Origin: Actinomycetota bacterium
GTDB taxonomy: Bacteria; Actinomycetota; Actinomycetes; Actinomycetales; Dermatophilaceae
DNA length: 64,000 nucleotides
Direction: 5' to 3'
NCBI GenBank assembly: GCA_020161845.1
Contig: JAIUNK010000020.1
Coordinates: 16,999-80,998 of the forward strand
In this document: one piece after another, positions 32,530-41,435 of the stretch
How the letters are laid out: every line of letters begins with the position of its first letter
How positions within the stretch are numbered: position 1 is the first letter of the stretch
Notes under the pieces: model-generated
What the model saw: only the letters and a program-made list of their open reading frames with translations
The model's database searches: none
Told to the model about the DNA's origin: nothing
Program-made: the position numbers and the translations under genes

Positions 32530-33551
32530 CCAGCCTGTCCGGAGCCACCGTGGCGATCACCGGGGGGACCGGGTCGTTCGGCTCGACGATGGCGCGGCAC
32601 CTGCTCGACGACGGGGTGGCCGCGGTCCACGTGTTCAGCCGGGACGAGGCCAAGCAACACGACATGCGGCTGCGGTTCGGTGACCCGCGGCTGCGGTTCT
32701 TCCTCGGCGACGTCCGTGACTACGAGTCCGTGGCCAAGGCCTTCGCCGGCGCCGACCACGTCTTTCACGCCGCCGCGCTGAAACAGGTCCCCAGCTGCGA
32801 GTTCTTCCCCCAGCAAGCGGTCAAGACCAACGTGCTCGGCAGCCATCACGTGATCGAGGCGGCGGCCGCCGCCGGGGTGCGCTCGCTGGTCTGCCTGTCC
32901 ACCGACAAGGCGGTCTACCCGGTCAATGCGATGGGCATGACGAAGGCGCTGATGGAGAAGACCGCGCAGGCCTTCGCCCGGCAACACCCGCGGTCGGCGA
33001 CGACGATCAGCGTGACCCGCTACGGCAACGTCATGTATTCCCGCGGGTCGGTCATCCCGTTGTTCGTCCAGCAGGTGCTGGCCGGGCGGCCGTTGACGAT
33101 CACCGAGCCGAGCATGACGCGCTTCCTGATGAGCCTGGAGGAGTCCGTCGACCTGGTGCGCTACGCGTTCGGGCACGCCGCACCCGGGGACCTGTTCGTC
33201 CGCAAGGCGCCCGCCTCGACCGTGCAGGTGCTCGCCCGCGCCGTCGCCGAGCTGCTCGGTCGCCCCGACCACCCGATCCAGGTCATCGGCTCGCGGCACG
33301 GCGAGAAGCTGCACGAGACCCTGCTCTCGCGCGAGGAGATGGTCAAGGCCGACGACCACGGGGACTACTACCGGGTGCCGGTGGACGCGCGCTCGATGCA
33401 ATACGAGCAGTACTTCGAGGAGGGCAGCCCCGGCGTCGCCGAGCTGACCGACTACACCTCGGAGAACACCGACCGGCTCGACGTCGCCGCGACCAAGCAG
33501 ATGCTCCTGACGCTGCCGGAGATGCAGCAGATCGTGGCGGGCCGCTCATGA
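32526..33551 (+). CDS. capE: UDP-GlcNAc 4,6-dehydratase/5-epimerase (CapE/FnlA type)
   Basis: A 341-residue short-chain dehydrogenase that starts UDP-N-acetyl-L-fucosamine synthesis from UDP-GlcNAc. It has the N-terminal NAD motif ITGGTGSFGSTMARHLL, catalytic STDKAVYPVNAMGMTKALME (T-D-K, M and K present), RYGNVMYSRGS and the C-terminal GSRHGEKLHETLLSREE typical of the CapE/FnlA branch. It overlaps both neighbours by four bases. With capF and capG downstream the complete three-enzyme pathway is present. Confidence 0.93.
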   Translation: MTSLSGATVAITGGTGSFGSTMARHLLDDGVAAVHVFSRDEAKQHDMRLRFGDPRLRFFLGDVRDYESVAKAFAGADHVFHAAALKQVPSCEFFPQQAVKTNVLGSHHVIEAAAAAGVRSLVCLSTDKAVYPVNAMGMTKALMEKTAQAFARQHPRSATTISVTRYGNVMYSRGSVIPLFVQQVLAGRPLTITEPSMTRFLMSLEESVDLVRYAFGHAAPGDLFVRKAPASTVQVLARAVAELLGRPDHPIQVIGSRHGEKLHETLLSREEMVKADDHGDYYRVPVDARSMQYEQYFEEGSPGVAELTDYTSENTDRLDVAATKQMLLTLPEMQQIVAGRS

Positions 33552-34705
33552 GGCTGCTCATCACGGGCGCGGCCGGCTTCCTCGGCTGGCACACGCTCGC
33601 GCGGGTCGCGACGCTGGCTCCCGTGACGGCGGTCCCGATCGACCGTACGGCGTTCGCCGGTGCCGCCCTGGAGGAGGCGCTGAGCACCCTCGGCCCGGAC
33701 GACGCCGTGCTGCACATCGCCGGCGTGAACCGCGCGGACGGCCCCGACCAGGAGCCGGTGCGGGACGGCAACATCGCGCTGGCGGACCGGCTGATCGAGG
33801 CCTATGACGCGGCGGGCTGCCCGGCCCGGCTCGTCGTGGCCGGGTCGCTGCAGGCCGATATGACGGGCGCGGCGGAGTCGCCGTACGGCATCGGCAAGAA
33901 GCTCGCCGCGCAGCGCCTCGCAGCGTACGCCGAGCGTGCCGGGCGGACCTGCGTGGAGGTGCGGCTGCCGAACCTGTACGGCGAGCACGGCCGGCCCTAC
34001 TACAACTCTTTCGTCGCCACGTTCGCGCACCGCCTCGCCGCGGGCGAAACGCCCCAGGTGTCCGGCGACCGCGAGCTGCCGATGCTGCACGTCCAGGATG
34101 CCGTCGCCGACCTGCTCGCCGCGGCCGTCGAGCCCGATCCCCCGGTGCTGATCCGACCGACCGCCGTGACGCCGCTACGGATCTCCTGGGTGGCCGAGCG
34201 ACTCGCGGATTTCCACGCGGTCTATGCCCGTGGGCAGATCCCGGTCCTCTCCGACGCGATCGACGTCCGGCTGTTCAACGTGCTGCGCGCCGCGATGTGG
34301 GATCAGGGCCTTCGGAGTTTCCCGCTGCAGCCCCACGCGGACGACCGTGGCGCCTTCGTCGAGGTGCTACGTCAGCACGGCGGTGCGGGCCAGAGCTCCT
34401 TCTCCACCACGGTCCCCGGGGTCACCCGCGGCGACCACGTGCACTTTCGCAAGATCGAGCGGTTCATCGTCGTGCGCGGCACCGGCGTGATCCGGCTGCG
34501 CAAGCTGGGCACCGGCGAGGTCGTCGAGATCGAGGTGTCCGGCGCGGCGCCGACCGCCGTGGACATGCCGACGCTGTGGACGCACTCGATCACCAACACC
34601 GGAGAGGGCGAGATGCTGACGCTGTTCTGGATCAACGAGCTCTACGATCCGGCCGATGCCGACACCCATCCGCACCGGGTGCTGCCGGACGGCGGCCCGT
34701 CGTGA
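33548..34705 (+). CDS. capF: CapF/FnlB-type bifunctional reductase/epimerase
   Basis: A 385-residue two-domain enzyme that converts the CapE product towards UDP-N-acetyl-L-talosamine. The N-terminal SDR reductase (LLITGAAGFLGWHTLARV, SPYGIGKK with the YxxxK pair, LPNLYGEHGRPYYNS) is followed by a C-terminal cupin (about 250-385; PHADDRGAFVEVLRQHGGAG, DHVHFRKIERFIVVRGTG, LWTHSITNTG). The cupin histidines that bind zinc in the family are visible in the HVHFRK segment. It is coupled by ATGA to capE and by GTGA to capG. Confidence 0.93.
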   Translation: MRLLITGAAGFLGWHTLARVATLAPVTAVPIDRTAFAGAALEEALSTLGPDDAVLHIAGVNRADGPDQEPVRDGNIALADRLIEAYDAAGCPARLVVAGSLQADMTGAAESPYGIGKKLAAQRLAAYAERAGRTCVEVRLPNLYGEHGRPYYNSFVATFAHRLAAGETPQVSGDRELPMLHVQDAVADLLAAAVEPDPPVLIRPTAVTPLRISWVAERLADFHAVYARGQIPVLSDAIDVRLFNVLRAAMWDQGLRSFPLQPHADDRGAFVEVLRQHGGAGQSSFSTTVPGVTRGDHVHFRKIERFIVVRGTGVIRLRKLGTGEVVEIEVSGAAPTAVDMPTLWTHSITNTGEGEMLTLFWINELYDPADADTHPHRVLPDGGPS

Positions 34706-35844
34706 CCCGGGTGATGACGGTCGTCGGCACCCGGCCGGAGATCATCCGGCTCTCCCGCGTGATGGCCCGCCTGGACGCGAGCGTGGACCACGTGCTGGTG
34801 CACACCGGGCAGAACTACGACTACGAGCTGAACGGGATCTTCTTCGACGAGATGGGGATCCGCCGCCCGGACCGCTTCCTGGAGGTCGACACGGGTTCGC
34901 TGGGGACGGTCCTCGGGGGTGTCCTCGCCAAGACCGAGGAGGCGATCCTGGCCGAGAAGCCCGACGCGCTGCTGGTCCTGGGCGACACCAACTCGTGCAT
35001 CGCGGCGCTGATGGCTCGCCGGATGAAGGTGCCGGTCTATCACATGGAGGCCGGCAACCGCTGCTTCGACCTCAACGTGCCCGAGGAGACCAACCGCCGG
35101 ATGGTGGACCACGTTTCCGACTACAACCTCGTCTACACCGAACACGCCCGGCGCAATCTGCTCGCCGAGGGCATGCATCCGCGCCGGATCCTGCTCACCG
35201 GCTCGCCCATGAAGGAGGTGCTGGCGCACCACCGCGAGCAGTTTGCGGCCTCGACGGTGCTCGCCGATTCCGGGCTCACTCGCCGGGAGTTCCTGCTGGT
35301 CAGCGCCCATCGTGAGGAGAACGTCGACTCCCCGGCCCGGCTGTCGGCGCTGCTCGACGCCCTGGTGGCGGCCCAGCGCGCGTACGACGTACCGATGCTC
35401 GTCTCCACCCACCCACGCACCCGCAAGCGGCTCGACGCCCTCCTGGCCGACACCGGCCGCGAACTCCCCGAGGCCATCGTCTGGCACAAGCCGCTCGGCT
35501 TCGTCGACTACGTGCGCTTGCAACAGGAAGCACTCGCGGTGCTCTCCGATTCGGGGACGATCAGCGAGGAGTCGGCGCTGCTGGGATTCCCGGCCGTGAC
35601 CCTACGCGACTCGATCGAGCGGCCGGAGGCGCTCGACACCGGCGCGATCGTGATGACCGGACTCGATCCGGACAACGTCGTCGAAGCCCTCGAGACCGTG
35701 CTCGCCGGCCGCGACGCGGCCGGCGACGTACACCCGGTGGTGCCGGCTGACTACGCCATCGACAACTGCTCCGAACGGGCGGTGAAGTTCATCCTGTCCA
35801 CGCACCGGCGGCACGAGCAGTGGTCCGGGATCCGCACGTCGTGA
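34702..35844 (+). CDS. capG: UDP-N-acetylglucosamine 2-epimerase (CapG/FnlC type)
   Basis: A 380-residue non-hydrolysing 2-epimerase with a GT-B fold. It has VVGTRPEIIRLSRVM, LVHTGQNYD, VLGDTNSC, VYHMEAGNRCFDLNVPEE, SAHREENV and DSGTISEESALLGFPAVTLR. In this context it turns UDP-N-acetyl-L-talosamine into UDP-L-FucNAc, the last step after CapE and CapF. The GTG at 34702 overlaps the capF stop (GTGA), as in the other joins of this operon. Confidence 0.93.
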   Translation: MTRVMTVVGTRPEIIRLSRVMARLDASVDHVLVHTGQNYDYELNGIFFDEMGIRRPDRFLEVDTGSLGTVLGGVLAKTEEAILAEKPDALLVLGDTNSCIAALMARRMKVPVYHMEAGNRCFDLNVPEETNRRMVDHVSDYNLVYTEHARRNLLAEGMHPRRILLTGSPMKEVLAHHREQFAASTVLADSGLTRREFLLVSAHREENVDSPARLSALLDALVAAQRAYDVPMLVSTHPRTRKRLDALLADTGRELPEAIVWHKPLGFVDYVRLQQEALAVLSDSGTISEESALLGFPAVTLRDSIERPEALDTGAIVMTGLDPDNVVEALETVLAGRDAAGDVHPVVPADYAIDNCSERAVKFILSTHRRHEQWSGIRTS

Positions 35845-37178
35845 CGCCGCGGTCGCCTCGCGGGATCGCGCTGGCCCGCGCGGCGGCGCCGTGGAGCATC
35901 GCGGTGCTGGGGGTGCTGCTGGCCTGGTACAGCCAGATTTCCCTGCGCGTCGGCGGCCTGGGGCGGGTCCCGCTGGCCCTCGTGGTGGTCGCCATCGGGG
36001 CGATCGCGCTCGCCAACGTGGCGCACTCGCGATGGTGGCGGATCCGCCCGGTGCAGGCGTGGCTGGCCTGGTGGCTGGCCATGGCCGTGGCCGCGGCGCT
36101 CACCTGGCGATCGCTGCCGGTCGGCGAGGACCGGGTGCTCGCCGAGGTTCGGGCCGTCGTCACCGCCCGCGAGGAGATGGCGCTGCTCGCGGCGGGAGCC
36201 GTGGCGGGCACCGTGCTCATCGGGACCGCTCGCGGCTCGCGGCGGGGCGTGGCCGGCTTCCGTTGGCTCTGGCTGGGCGTGCTGCTCAGCACCGCTCCCG
36301 TCGCGCTGTGGGAGATCGCCACCGACCAGCACATCGTGGTGACGCGGTGGCTCGACTGGTACTTCACGCCGCACACCCCGGCGGCGACCTTCGCCAATCC
36401 GAACAATTACGGCTGCGTGCTGGTGGCCGTCGTCGGCACGCTGCTGGCCTGGTCGCTGGATGCCGTGTCCCGGTGGCTCGCCGCGCTGCTGCTGGCCCTG
36501 GCGGCCTGCGCCGCCTGGCTGACCTGGGCCACCCTGTCCCGCGGGGCGTTCGCCGCGATCGCCGTCCAGGTGCTCATCGCCGGGATTGGCCTCGCCGCGC
36601 GGCGGGGCTGGCTCGCCCGGATGCGGGCCACGCCGCAAAACCGCCGTCGGTCCGCGGCCGGGGGGGTCGTCCTGGCGCTGCTCGCCGCGGCGACCTTCGT
36701 CGTGCCGGCGCTGGCGGCCCGCAATCCGCTGCTGCGCGCGCCGAAGGCGGGCGAGGGGGCCTCCGACGACGCCCGGGTCGAGCTGGTGCGCGCGGCGTGG
36801 CGCTACTGGCAGACCAGCCCCCTGGTGGGGACCGGGCCGGGCACGTACGAATACCACCTGACGATGGAGCGGCCCGCCGGGGTGCCCGACCCGACCACCA
36901 ACGCGCACAACGCCTTCGCGGAGATCCTGTCGCAATACGGGCTGCTCGGGTCCGTCCCGTTGGTCGTGCTGCTGGGGCTGTTGCTCTGGTACGTCGTGCG
37001 CCCGGCCCCGGACATCGCCCGACGCGTCGAATTGGCCTGCGTGCTGGTGGCGTTCGTCGTCACCGGTCTGGTGGTGAGCTCCGCGCTCGCGCTACCTCTG
37101 TGGTTCGTCATGCTGGCCCATGCCGTCGCGGTGGGCTGGTCGCTGCAGCGCGACACGGACAACCCGGACCCGGCGTGA
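35841..37178 (+). CDS. O-antigen ligase/polymerase-like membrane protein
   Basis: A 445-residue protein with about ten to twelve membrane segments and the Wzy_C/WaaL-type region in the middle (ATFANPNNYGCVLVAVVG; LTWATLSRGAFAAIAVQVLI), then the periplasmic loop VGTGPGTYEYHL ... PTTNAHNAFAEILSQYGLLG. These proteins polymerise or ligate lipid-linked glycans outside the membrane. The GTG at 35841 is chosen because it overlaps the capG stop in the operon's GTGA pattern; an ATG seven codons upstream is the alternative. It is probably the polymerase for the FucNAc-containing polymer. Confidence 0.85.
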   Translation: MTPRSPRGIALARAAAPWSIAVLGVLLAWYSQISLRVGGLGRVPLALVVVAIGAIALANVAHSRWWRIRPVQAWLAWWLAMAVAAALTWRSLPVGEDRVLAEVRAVVTAREEMALLAAGAVAGTVLIGTARGSRRGVAGFRWLWLGVLLSTAPVALWEIATDQHIVVTRWLDWYFTPHTPAATFANPNNYGCVLVAVVGTLLAWSLDAVSRWLAALLLALAACAAWLTWATLSRGAFAAIAVQVLIAGIGLAARRGWLARMRATPQNRRRSAAGGVVLALLAAATFVVPALAARNPLLRAPKAGEGASDDARVELVRAAWRYWQTSPLVGTGPGTYEYHLTMERPAGVPDPTTNAHNAFAEILSQYGLLGSVPLVVLLGLLLWYVVRPAPDIARRVELACVLVAFVVTGLVVSSALALPLWFVMLAHAVAVGWSLQRDTDNPDPA

Positions 37179-37540
37179 TCCGACTGGGGATGGTGATCGT
37201 CCGGGGTCGGTCCATGCTGCCCACCCTGCGCGACGGCGACCGGCTGCTGGTCGGCTACGGCGTACGACCCCGGCCGGGACGGCTGGTGCTGTGCGATCTC
37301 CCCCCGGACGCCGACGGCACCCCGCGCCCGCTGTCGGTGAAGCGGCTGGCCGGACCCGCGCAGCAGCACGGTCTGAACGGTCCGGGCTGGTGGGTCGAGC
37401 GCGACAATCCGGCCGAAGGCGTCGACTCGTGGCTGGTCGGCGCGCTCGAGCCGGCCGCCATCCGGGCGGTGGTGCTGTGCCGGCTGCCGCCACGGCTACC
37501 CTTGCGCCCCGAAAGGGTGCCGTCCCTCCCGCCCGAGTAA
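37175..37540 (+). CDS. sodX: S26-family peptidase, probable Ni-SOD maturation protease
   Basis: A 121-residue signal-peptidase-like protein without a membrane segment. The catalytic serine is S13 in RGRSMLPTLRDGDRLLV and the lysine is K56 in LSVKRLAG. GWWVERDNPAEGVDS near 71 is the family GDN box with E-R-D-N in place of G-D-N. Its small size and lack of an anchor fit the nickel-SOD maturation protease, which removes the N-terminal propeptide of SodN. sodN lies 775 bp downstream, with one transporter gene between. The GTG overlaps the stop of the polymerase gene, so it is translated from the polysaccharide operon. Confidence 0.75.
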   Translation: MIRLGMVIVRGRSMLPTLRDGDRLLVGYGVRPRPGRLVLCDLPPDADGTPRPLSVKRLAGPAQQHGLNGPGWWVERDNPAEGVDSWLVGALEPAAIRAVVLCRLPPRLPLRPERVPSLPPE

Positions 37541-37549
37541 GGCAGCGTG

Positions 37550-38131
37550 ATGTCCGCTTTTCTGCTCTCCACCGCCGTGATCTTCGTCGCGGAGCTCGGC
37601 GACAAGAGCCAACTGATGGCCCTGACCTTCGCCGCTCGATACCGCGCCCGCGACGTGCTCCTCGGCATCACCGCCGCCACCGCCGTGGTGCATCTGGCCT
37701 CGGTCGGGATCGGCGCGGTGGTCGGCACGGCGTTCGCCGCGCACCAGTGGATCGTCTCGCTGCTCGCCGGCATCGCCTTCCTCGGGTTCGCCGCGTGGAC
37801 CCTGCGCGGCGACGAGCTGACCGAGTCCGAGGCGGAGAAGGCTCAGCGCACCGCCCGCTCCGCCCTGTGGGCCGTCGGCATCGCGTTCTTCCTCGCCGAA
37901 CTGGGCGACAAGACCATGCTGGCCACGATCGCCCTGGCGACCCGGGAGGAGTGGTTCGGCACCTGGCTGGGCAGCACCCTCGGCATGGTCGCCGCGGATG
38001 CCCTGGCCATCGGGGTCGGCGCCCTGTTGGGCCGCCGGCTGCCGGAGCGGACGATCCGGATCGGGGCCGCCGTCGCCTTCGTCGTGTTCGGCCTGCTGCT
38101 GATTGCGGAGGCGCTGGGGCTCCTGGCCTGA
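37550..38131 (+). CDS. GDT1/UPF0016-family cation transporter
   Basis: A 193-residue membrane protein with two copies of the family signature E-x-G-D-K-(S/T): FVAELGDKSQLMALT near 12-26 and FLAELGDKTMLATIA near 112-126, each starting a three-helix bundle, six segments in all. Relatives export Mn2+ or Ca2+ or act as H+ antiporters. The ATG at 37550 was chosen; a GTG one codon earlier is possible. It lies nine bases after the S26 peptidase, between it and sodN. Manganese/nickel handling would fit superoxide defence but is only inferred. Confidence 0.88.
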   Translation: MSAFLLSTAVIFVAELGDKSQLMALTFAARYRARDVLLGITAATAVVHLASVGIGAVVGTAFAAHQWIVSLLAGIAFLGFAAWTLRGDELTESEAEKAQRTARSALWAVGIAFFLAELGDKTMLATIALATREEWFGTWLGSTLGMVAADALAIGVGALLGRRLPERTIRIGAAVAFVVFGLLLIAEALGLLA

Positions 38132-38314
38132 CGGTGTGCCGGAGCAGCGGCGCGGAGCCGACCAGCGCCCCGGGGCATTGGGGATCAGCCCAGATCAGGG
38201 CCACTATTGCTAACGATTGGCGATAGGGGTCGGGATGTGCGCCCCGGGTCGTCGGGTCGCCTCTGGGTGAGTAAGTTGGAGCCGTACGGCACCCGTGCCC
38301 CGAAGGGAGACACC

Positions 38315-38713
38315 ATGTTCCGCCTGTTCGCCCCCACCGTCGAGGTCAGCGCCCACTGCGACCTTCCCTGTGGCGTCTACGACCCCGCCCAGGCCCGCAT
38401 CGAGGCCGAGTCGGTCAAGGCGATCTGCCAGAAGGTCGCGGACAACAACGACCCCGACTTCCGCACCCGCGCCGCCATCATCAAGGAACAGCGCAGCCAC
38501 CTGGTCAAGGAGCACCTGTGGGTGCTGTGGACCGACTACTTCAAGCCGCCGCACTTCGAGAAGTACCCGCAGCTGCACACCCTCTTCAACGAGGCCACCA
38601 AGCTCGCCGGTGCGGCCGGCACCAAGGGTGCCTTCGACGTCGCCAACGCCGACAAGCTGCTGGCCAAGATCGACGAGATCGCAGAGATCTTCGCCGAGAC
38701 GAAGAAGGCCTGA
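38315..38713 (+). CDS. sodN: Nickel superoxide dismutase
   Basis: A 132-residue precursor of Ni-SOD, which dismutates superoxide in the cytoplasm. The nickel hook HCDLPCGVYDP starts at residue 14. Mature His1, Cys2 and Cys6 correspond to H14, C15 and C19, so a 13-residue propeptide ending VEVSA must be cut off. The rest is the four-helix subunit (PAQARIEAESVKAICQKV, EHLWVLWTDYFKPPHFEKYP). The ATG follows AAGGGAGA. It has its own 180-bp upstream region and is probably transcribed alone; family members are typically controlled by the nickel sensor Nur, whose site I could not place. Confidence 0.95.
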   Translation: MFRLFAPTVEVSAHCDLPCGVYDPAQARIEAESVKAICQKVADNNDPDFRTRAAIIKEQRSHLVKEHLWVLWTDYFKPPHFEKYPQLHTLFNEATKLAGAAGTKGAFDVANADKLLAKIDEIAEIFAETKKA

Positions 38714-38763
38714 CCCAGCTAGTCAAATCGCCACGGCTTACGACGTACAACACGGCGTACTTC

Positions 38764-38792
38764 GGCCGGGTCACCCGCACGGGGACCCGGCC
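38764..38792. terminator. Hairpin between convergent sodN and MOSC genes
   Basis: ggccgggtc (38764-38772) pairs with gacccggcc (38784-38792) with an 11-base loop, 50 bp past the sodN stop and 64 bp from the end of the MOSC gene. There is no T-run. It probably serves as a bidirectional terminator. Confidence 0.55.
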
Positions 38793-38856
38793 GTCGTCGT
38801 ACCCCGGGGTCACGCCGAACCCCTGGCGAACGCTGGTCACCAGCCCAGGGAGCCGC

Positions 38857-39600
38857 TCAGCCCAGGGAGTACGTGCGCCCCTGCTCGCCCATCTCGCGGG
38901 CCTCGTCGCACAGGTCGGGCACGGCGGCCAGGATCGCCGGCCAGCGCTGCGGTTGCGTGGTCATCGCGCGATAGAGGTCGCAGATCCGTACGTCGTGGTC
39001 GGGCCGCCACGCGACCTCGACGGGCGCGCCCGCCACCACCTCGCCCGGCTCCAGCACCGCGAGATAGGCGCCCGGCAGGCCCTGCTCGACGAACGTCCGC
39101 AGCCAGCCCAGCGCCCCGATCCAGGCCCGGAACGTCCCGCACGGGATGCGCGGCACCCGCACGGCCAGGAGCGGGCCGTCCGCCCCGACCCGCCACCGCT
39201 CCCCCAGCAGCGCGCCGCTGACGTCGACGCCGACCGTGGTCAGGTTTTCCCCGAACGCCCCGTCCGCTAGCCCCCGCCCGAGCAGCCCCTCGAAATGGTC
39301 CAGGTCTTCGCGGGCGTAGGCATAGACGGCCTGGTCATCGCCGCCGTGGTGGCGCCGGCTCACGATCGTGTCGCCGACCAGACCGCTGCCGAGGCCGGTC
39401 GCCCGCGGCCCCGGCGCCCGCACGGCCACCGGACCAGACACGGGGGTTTTGCCGATGCCGCTGGAGCTCACGCGGCGACCGGCGCCCACCGTCGTCGCCT
39501 GCGCCGCCAGGTTGACGCTGCGGAGCCGGCCGGGGCCGGCGTACTCGATCGCTGCCCGCTCCGCCGGTGGTTCGGCCGCTGGTTGCGCTGCCTGTTTCAC
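38857..39600 (-). CDS. MOSC-domain protein (YiiM-like)
   Basis: A 247-residue MOSC protein. It has SSGIGKTPVSGPV, the family GDTIVSRRHHGGDDQAVYAY stretch, GAFGENLTTVGVDVSGALLG and GERWRVG, then VRVPRIPCGTF with the molybdenum-ligand-type cysteine. YiiM-like proteins reduce N-hydroxylated compounds such as 6-hydroxylaminopurine with the molybdenum cofactor. It starts 21 bases after the end of the acetyltransferase gene, probably as the last gene of that operon, though its job does not relate to sugars. Confidence 0.88.
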   Translation of the reverse strand: MKQAAQPAAEPPAERAAIEYAGPGRLRSVNLAAQATTVGAGRRVSSSGIGKTPVSGPVAVRAPGPRATGLGSGLVGDTIVSRRHHGGDDQAVYAYAREDLDHFEGLLGRGLADGAFGENLTTVGVDVSGALLGERWRVGADGPLLAVRVPRIPCGTFRAWIGALGWLRTFVEQGLPGAYLAVLEPGEVVAGAPVEVAWRPDHDVRICDLYRAMTTQPQRWPAILAAVPDLCDEAREMGEQGRTYSLG

Positions 39601-39621
39601 CCGGCCGAGGATAGCCCCCGG

Positions 39622-40215
39622 TCAGGGCAGTCGCGTGAGCCGCTCGCCACTCTCGCGATAGGTCCACCCCGTCTTGGGGCACTGGAACATGTTGCCGCCC
39701 ATGCTCACCAGCGGCACGCCGGCCTCACCGACCCAGCGCACCCGGCGCGCGGGGTTGCCCACGCACAGGGCGTAGGGCGGGACGTCGTTGATGACCACCG
39801 AGCCGGCCGCGACCAGGGCCCAGGCGCCGACCGTGACGGGCGCGACGCACACCGCCCGGGCCCCGATGGAGGCGCCGTCCTCGATCGTGACGCCGACATG
39901 GTCCCAATCGTCGCCGGTCTTGATCGCCCCGTCCGGGGTGACCGCGCGCGGGTAGTGGTCGTTGGTGAGGATGACCTGGGGGCCGATGAAGACGCCGTTG
40001 CCGAGCTTGGCCGGTTCATAGACGAGGGCATAGTTCTGCACCTTGCAGTTGTCCCCCATGACCACCCCGGTTCCGATGTAGGCCCCGCGGCCGACGATGC
40101 AGTTCGCCCCGAGGACGGCGCCCTCCCGGACCTGCGCCAGGTGCCAGATCGAACTGCCGTCGCCGATCGTGGCGGACTCGGCGACATCGGCGCTGTCGAT
40201 GATGCGGACGGCCAT
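39622..40215 (-). CDS. Hexapeptide-repeat (UDP-sugar) N-acetyltransferase
   Basis: A 197-residue left-handed beta-helix acyltransferase. Hexapeptide units run through most of the chain (IGDGSSIWHLAQVREGAVLG, VGRGAYIGTGVVMGDNCKVQ, IEDGASIGARAVCVAPVTVG), with the acceptor-site segment ILTNDHYPRA. The layout, with its IWH and the C-terminal GGNMFQCPKTGWTYRE, resembles WlbB/WbpD-type enzymes that acetylate an amino sugar nucleotide. The ATG overlaps the last base of the preceding glycosyltransferase stop (TGATG). It probably supplies an acetylated amino sugar to the polymer. Confidence 0.88.
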   Translation of the reverse strand: MAVRIIDSADVAESATIGDGSSIWHLAQVREGAVLGANCIVGRGAYIGTGVVMGDNCKVQNYALVYEPAKLGNGVFIGPQVILTNDHYPRAVTPDGAIKTGDDWDHVGVTIEDGASIGARAVCVAPVTVGAWALVAAGSVVINDVPPYALCVGNPARRVRWVGEAGVPLVSMGGNMFQCPKTGWTYRESGERLTRLP

Positions 40216-41435
40216 CAGGTCTCCTTCGGGGTCGGGTGCGGCGGTGCTGCCTCGAGCGGTCCTGTCGGGGGTGCGGAGGTCGGGGGTGCCGCGGGCGCTG
40301 CCGACCGTGCGGGCAACAGGTCCAGGATGGCATCGGCGAGCTCGTCGTACGGCGTGCGTTGGCCGGTGAGCTGCACCGCGGCGGCCGCCAAGGAGTCCCG
40401 GAAGGCGTCCAGCTCGGCGGGGCGGGCCGCCCAGCCGCGCAGCAGCTCGGCGACCGCCTCGGCGACCGCCTCGTCCTCGCCGGCCGGCACCACCGCCCCG
40501 GCGCGCCGCTCGCGGACCAGGGCCGCCGATCGCGGCAGGTCGGTGCTGACCACCGGCAGCCCACAGGCCAGGTATTCGTAGAGCTTGCTCGGGACCGCAT
40601 CGACGAACGCCCGGGTCGGGGTCAGCAGCAGCAGGCCGACCCAGGCCGCCGAGCCGACCTGCCAGGCCTGCGCCGGCGGCCGCCGCCCGTGCAGCCGGAC
40701 CCGCGCCGCGAGATCGGGATCGGCCGCGAGCAGCGCATCGAGCCGGCCGGCGTCGCCGGGCGCGACGGGTCCCACCAGGTCGAGGTGCCAACCCGGCGCA
40801 CGACGTACCGCCTCGAGCATCGCGAACAGCCCCCGGGAGGCCCTCAGGTCCCCGACATACAGGGCCCGGGGCACCGCGGCCCGCGGCGCGGGCGGCGGCA
40901 GCATCGACAGGTCCGGCAGGTTGCGTACGACGAGTCGCCGCCGCGCGGTCGGCGGCGGCACGTGCTCGTCCGCGACGACGACGAGGTCGGCGCGGCGGAA
41001 GACGCGCAGACCGACCCGGACGAGGAGGCGACCGAGCTGGCCCGGCACCCCGCCCCAGCGCCGCGCCCAGGCCCGGTCGCCGAGCAGCGCGGCGTAGTCC
41101 TCGTGGACATCGACGACGACCCGGCGGCGCAGGACCCGTCCCCACAGGCAGGCCGTCAGTCCGGAATCGGGGTCGAGCGCGATCAGCGCCCGACCGCGGG
41201 CCACCGCCGGCAGCCGCAGCGCCAGCGCGGCCCGGCCGGCGAGCCCCGGACGTGCCCAGGTGCGGGTCGAGGTGCCCGCCGGTGCGTCCGCGACCCGGCC
41301 CAGCCCGAGGACCTCCACAGTCAGCCCGTGCGCCCGCAGCGCCGCGACGCAACGGTGCAGGCGTGCGTCGGCCACGTCGTGGCCGCTGGTGATCACGCTG
41401 ACGTCGATCCGCGCGGCGGCCCCTGGCGACCTCAC
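40215..41435 (-). CDS. Glycosyltransferase, GT4-like
   Basis: A 406-residue GT-B transferase. The N-terminal acceptor domain has DVSVITSGHDVADARLHRCV and VVVDVHEDYAALLGD. The C-terminal donor domain has RALYVGDLRASRGLFAMLEA and the sugar-nucleotide site VPSKLYEYLACGLPVVSTDL. The E-x7-E motif is only partly recognisable. The GTG at 41435 overlaps the stop of the GT2 gene (GTGA). The last 30 residues are a Pro/Ala-rich tail. Its donor sugar cannot be told from sequence; the nearby capEFG genes make UDP-FucNAc one candidate. Confidence 0.85.
   Translation of the reverse strand: MRSPGAAARIDVSVITSGHDVADARLHRCVAALRAHGLTVEVLGLGRVADAPAGTSTRTWARPGLAGRAALALRLPAVARGRALIALDPDSGLTACLWGRVLRRRVVVDVHEDYAALLGDRAWARRWGGVPGQLGRLLVRVGLRVFRRADLVVVADEHVPPPTARRRLVVRNLPDLSMLPPPAPRAAVPRALYVGDLRASRGLFAMLEAVRRAPGWHLDLVGPVAPGDAGRLDALLAADPDLAARVRLHGRRPPAQAWQVGSAAWVGLLLLTPTRAFVDAVPSKLYEYLACGLPVVSTDLPRSAALVRERRAGAVVPAGEDEAVAEAVAELLRGWAARPAELDAFRDSLAAAAVQLTGQRTPYDELADAILDLLPARSAAPAAPPTSAPPTGPLEAAPPHPTPKET

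Noticed and set aside
29904-33551. 1215-codon plus-strand frame joining the NYN, FlaA1-like and capE regions
   Set aside because: Only its last part (capE, from 32526) is real; the earlier part is an out-of-frame, arginine/proline-rich shadow.
38190-38230. Possible Nur-type operator (attgctaacgattggcgat) upstream of sodN
   Set aside because: It has TTG half-sites at plausible spacing, but I cannot match it to a consensus with confidence.
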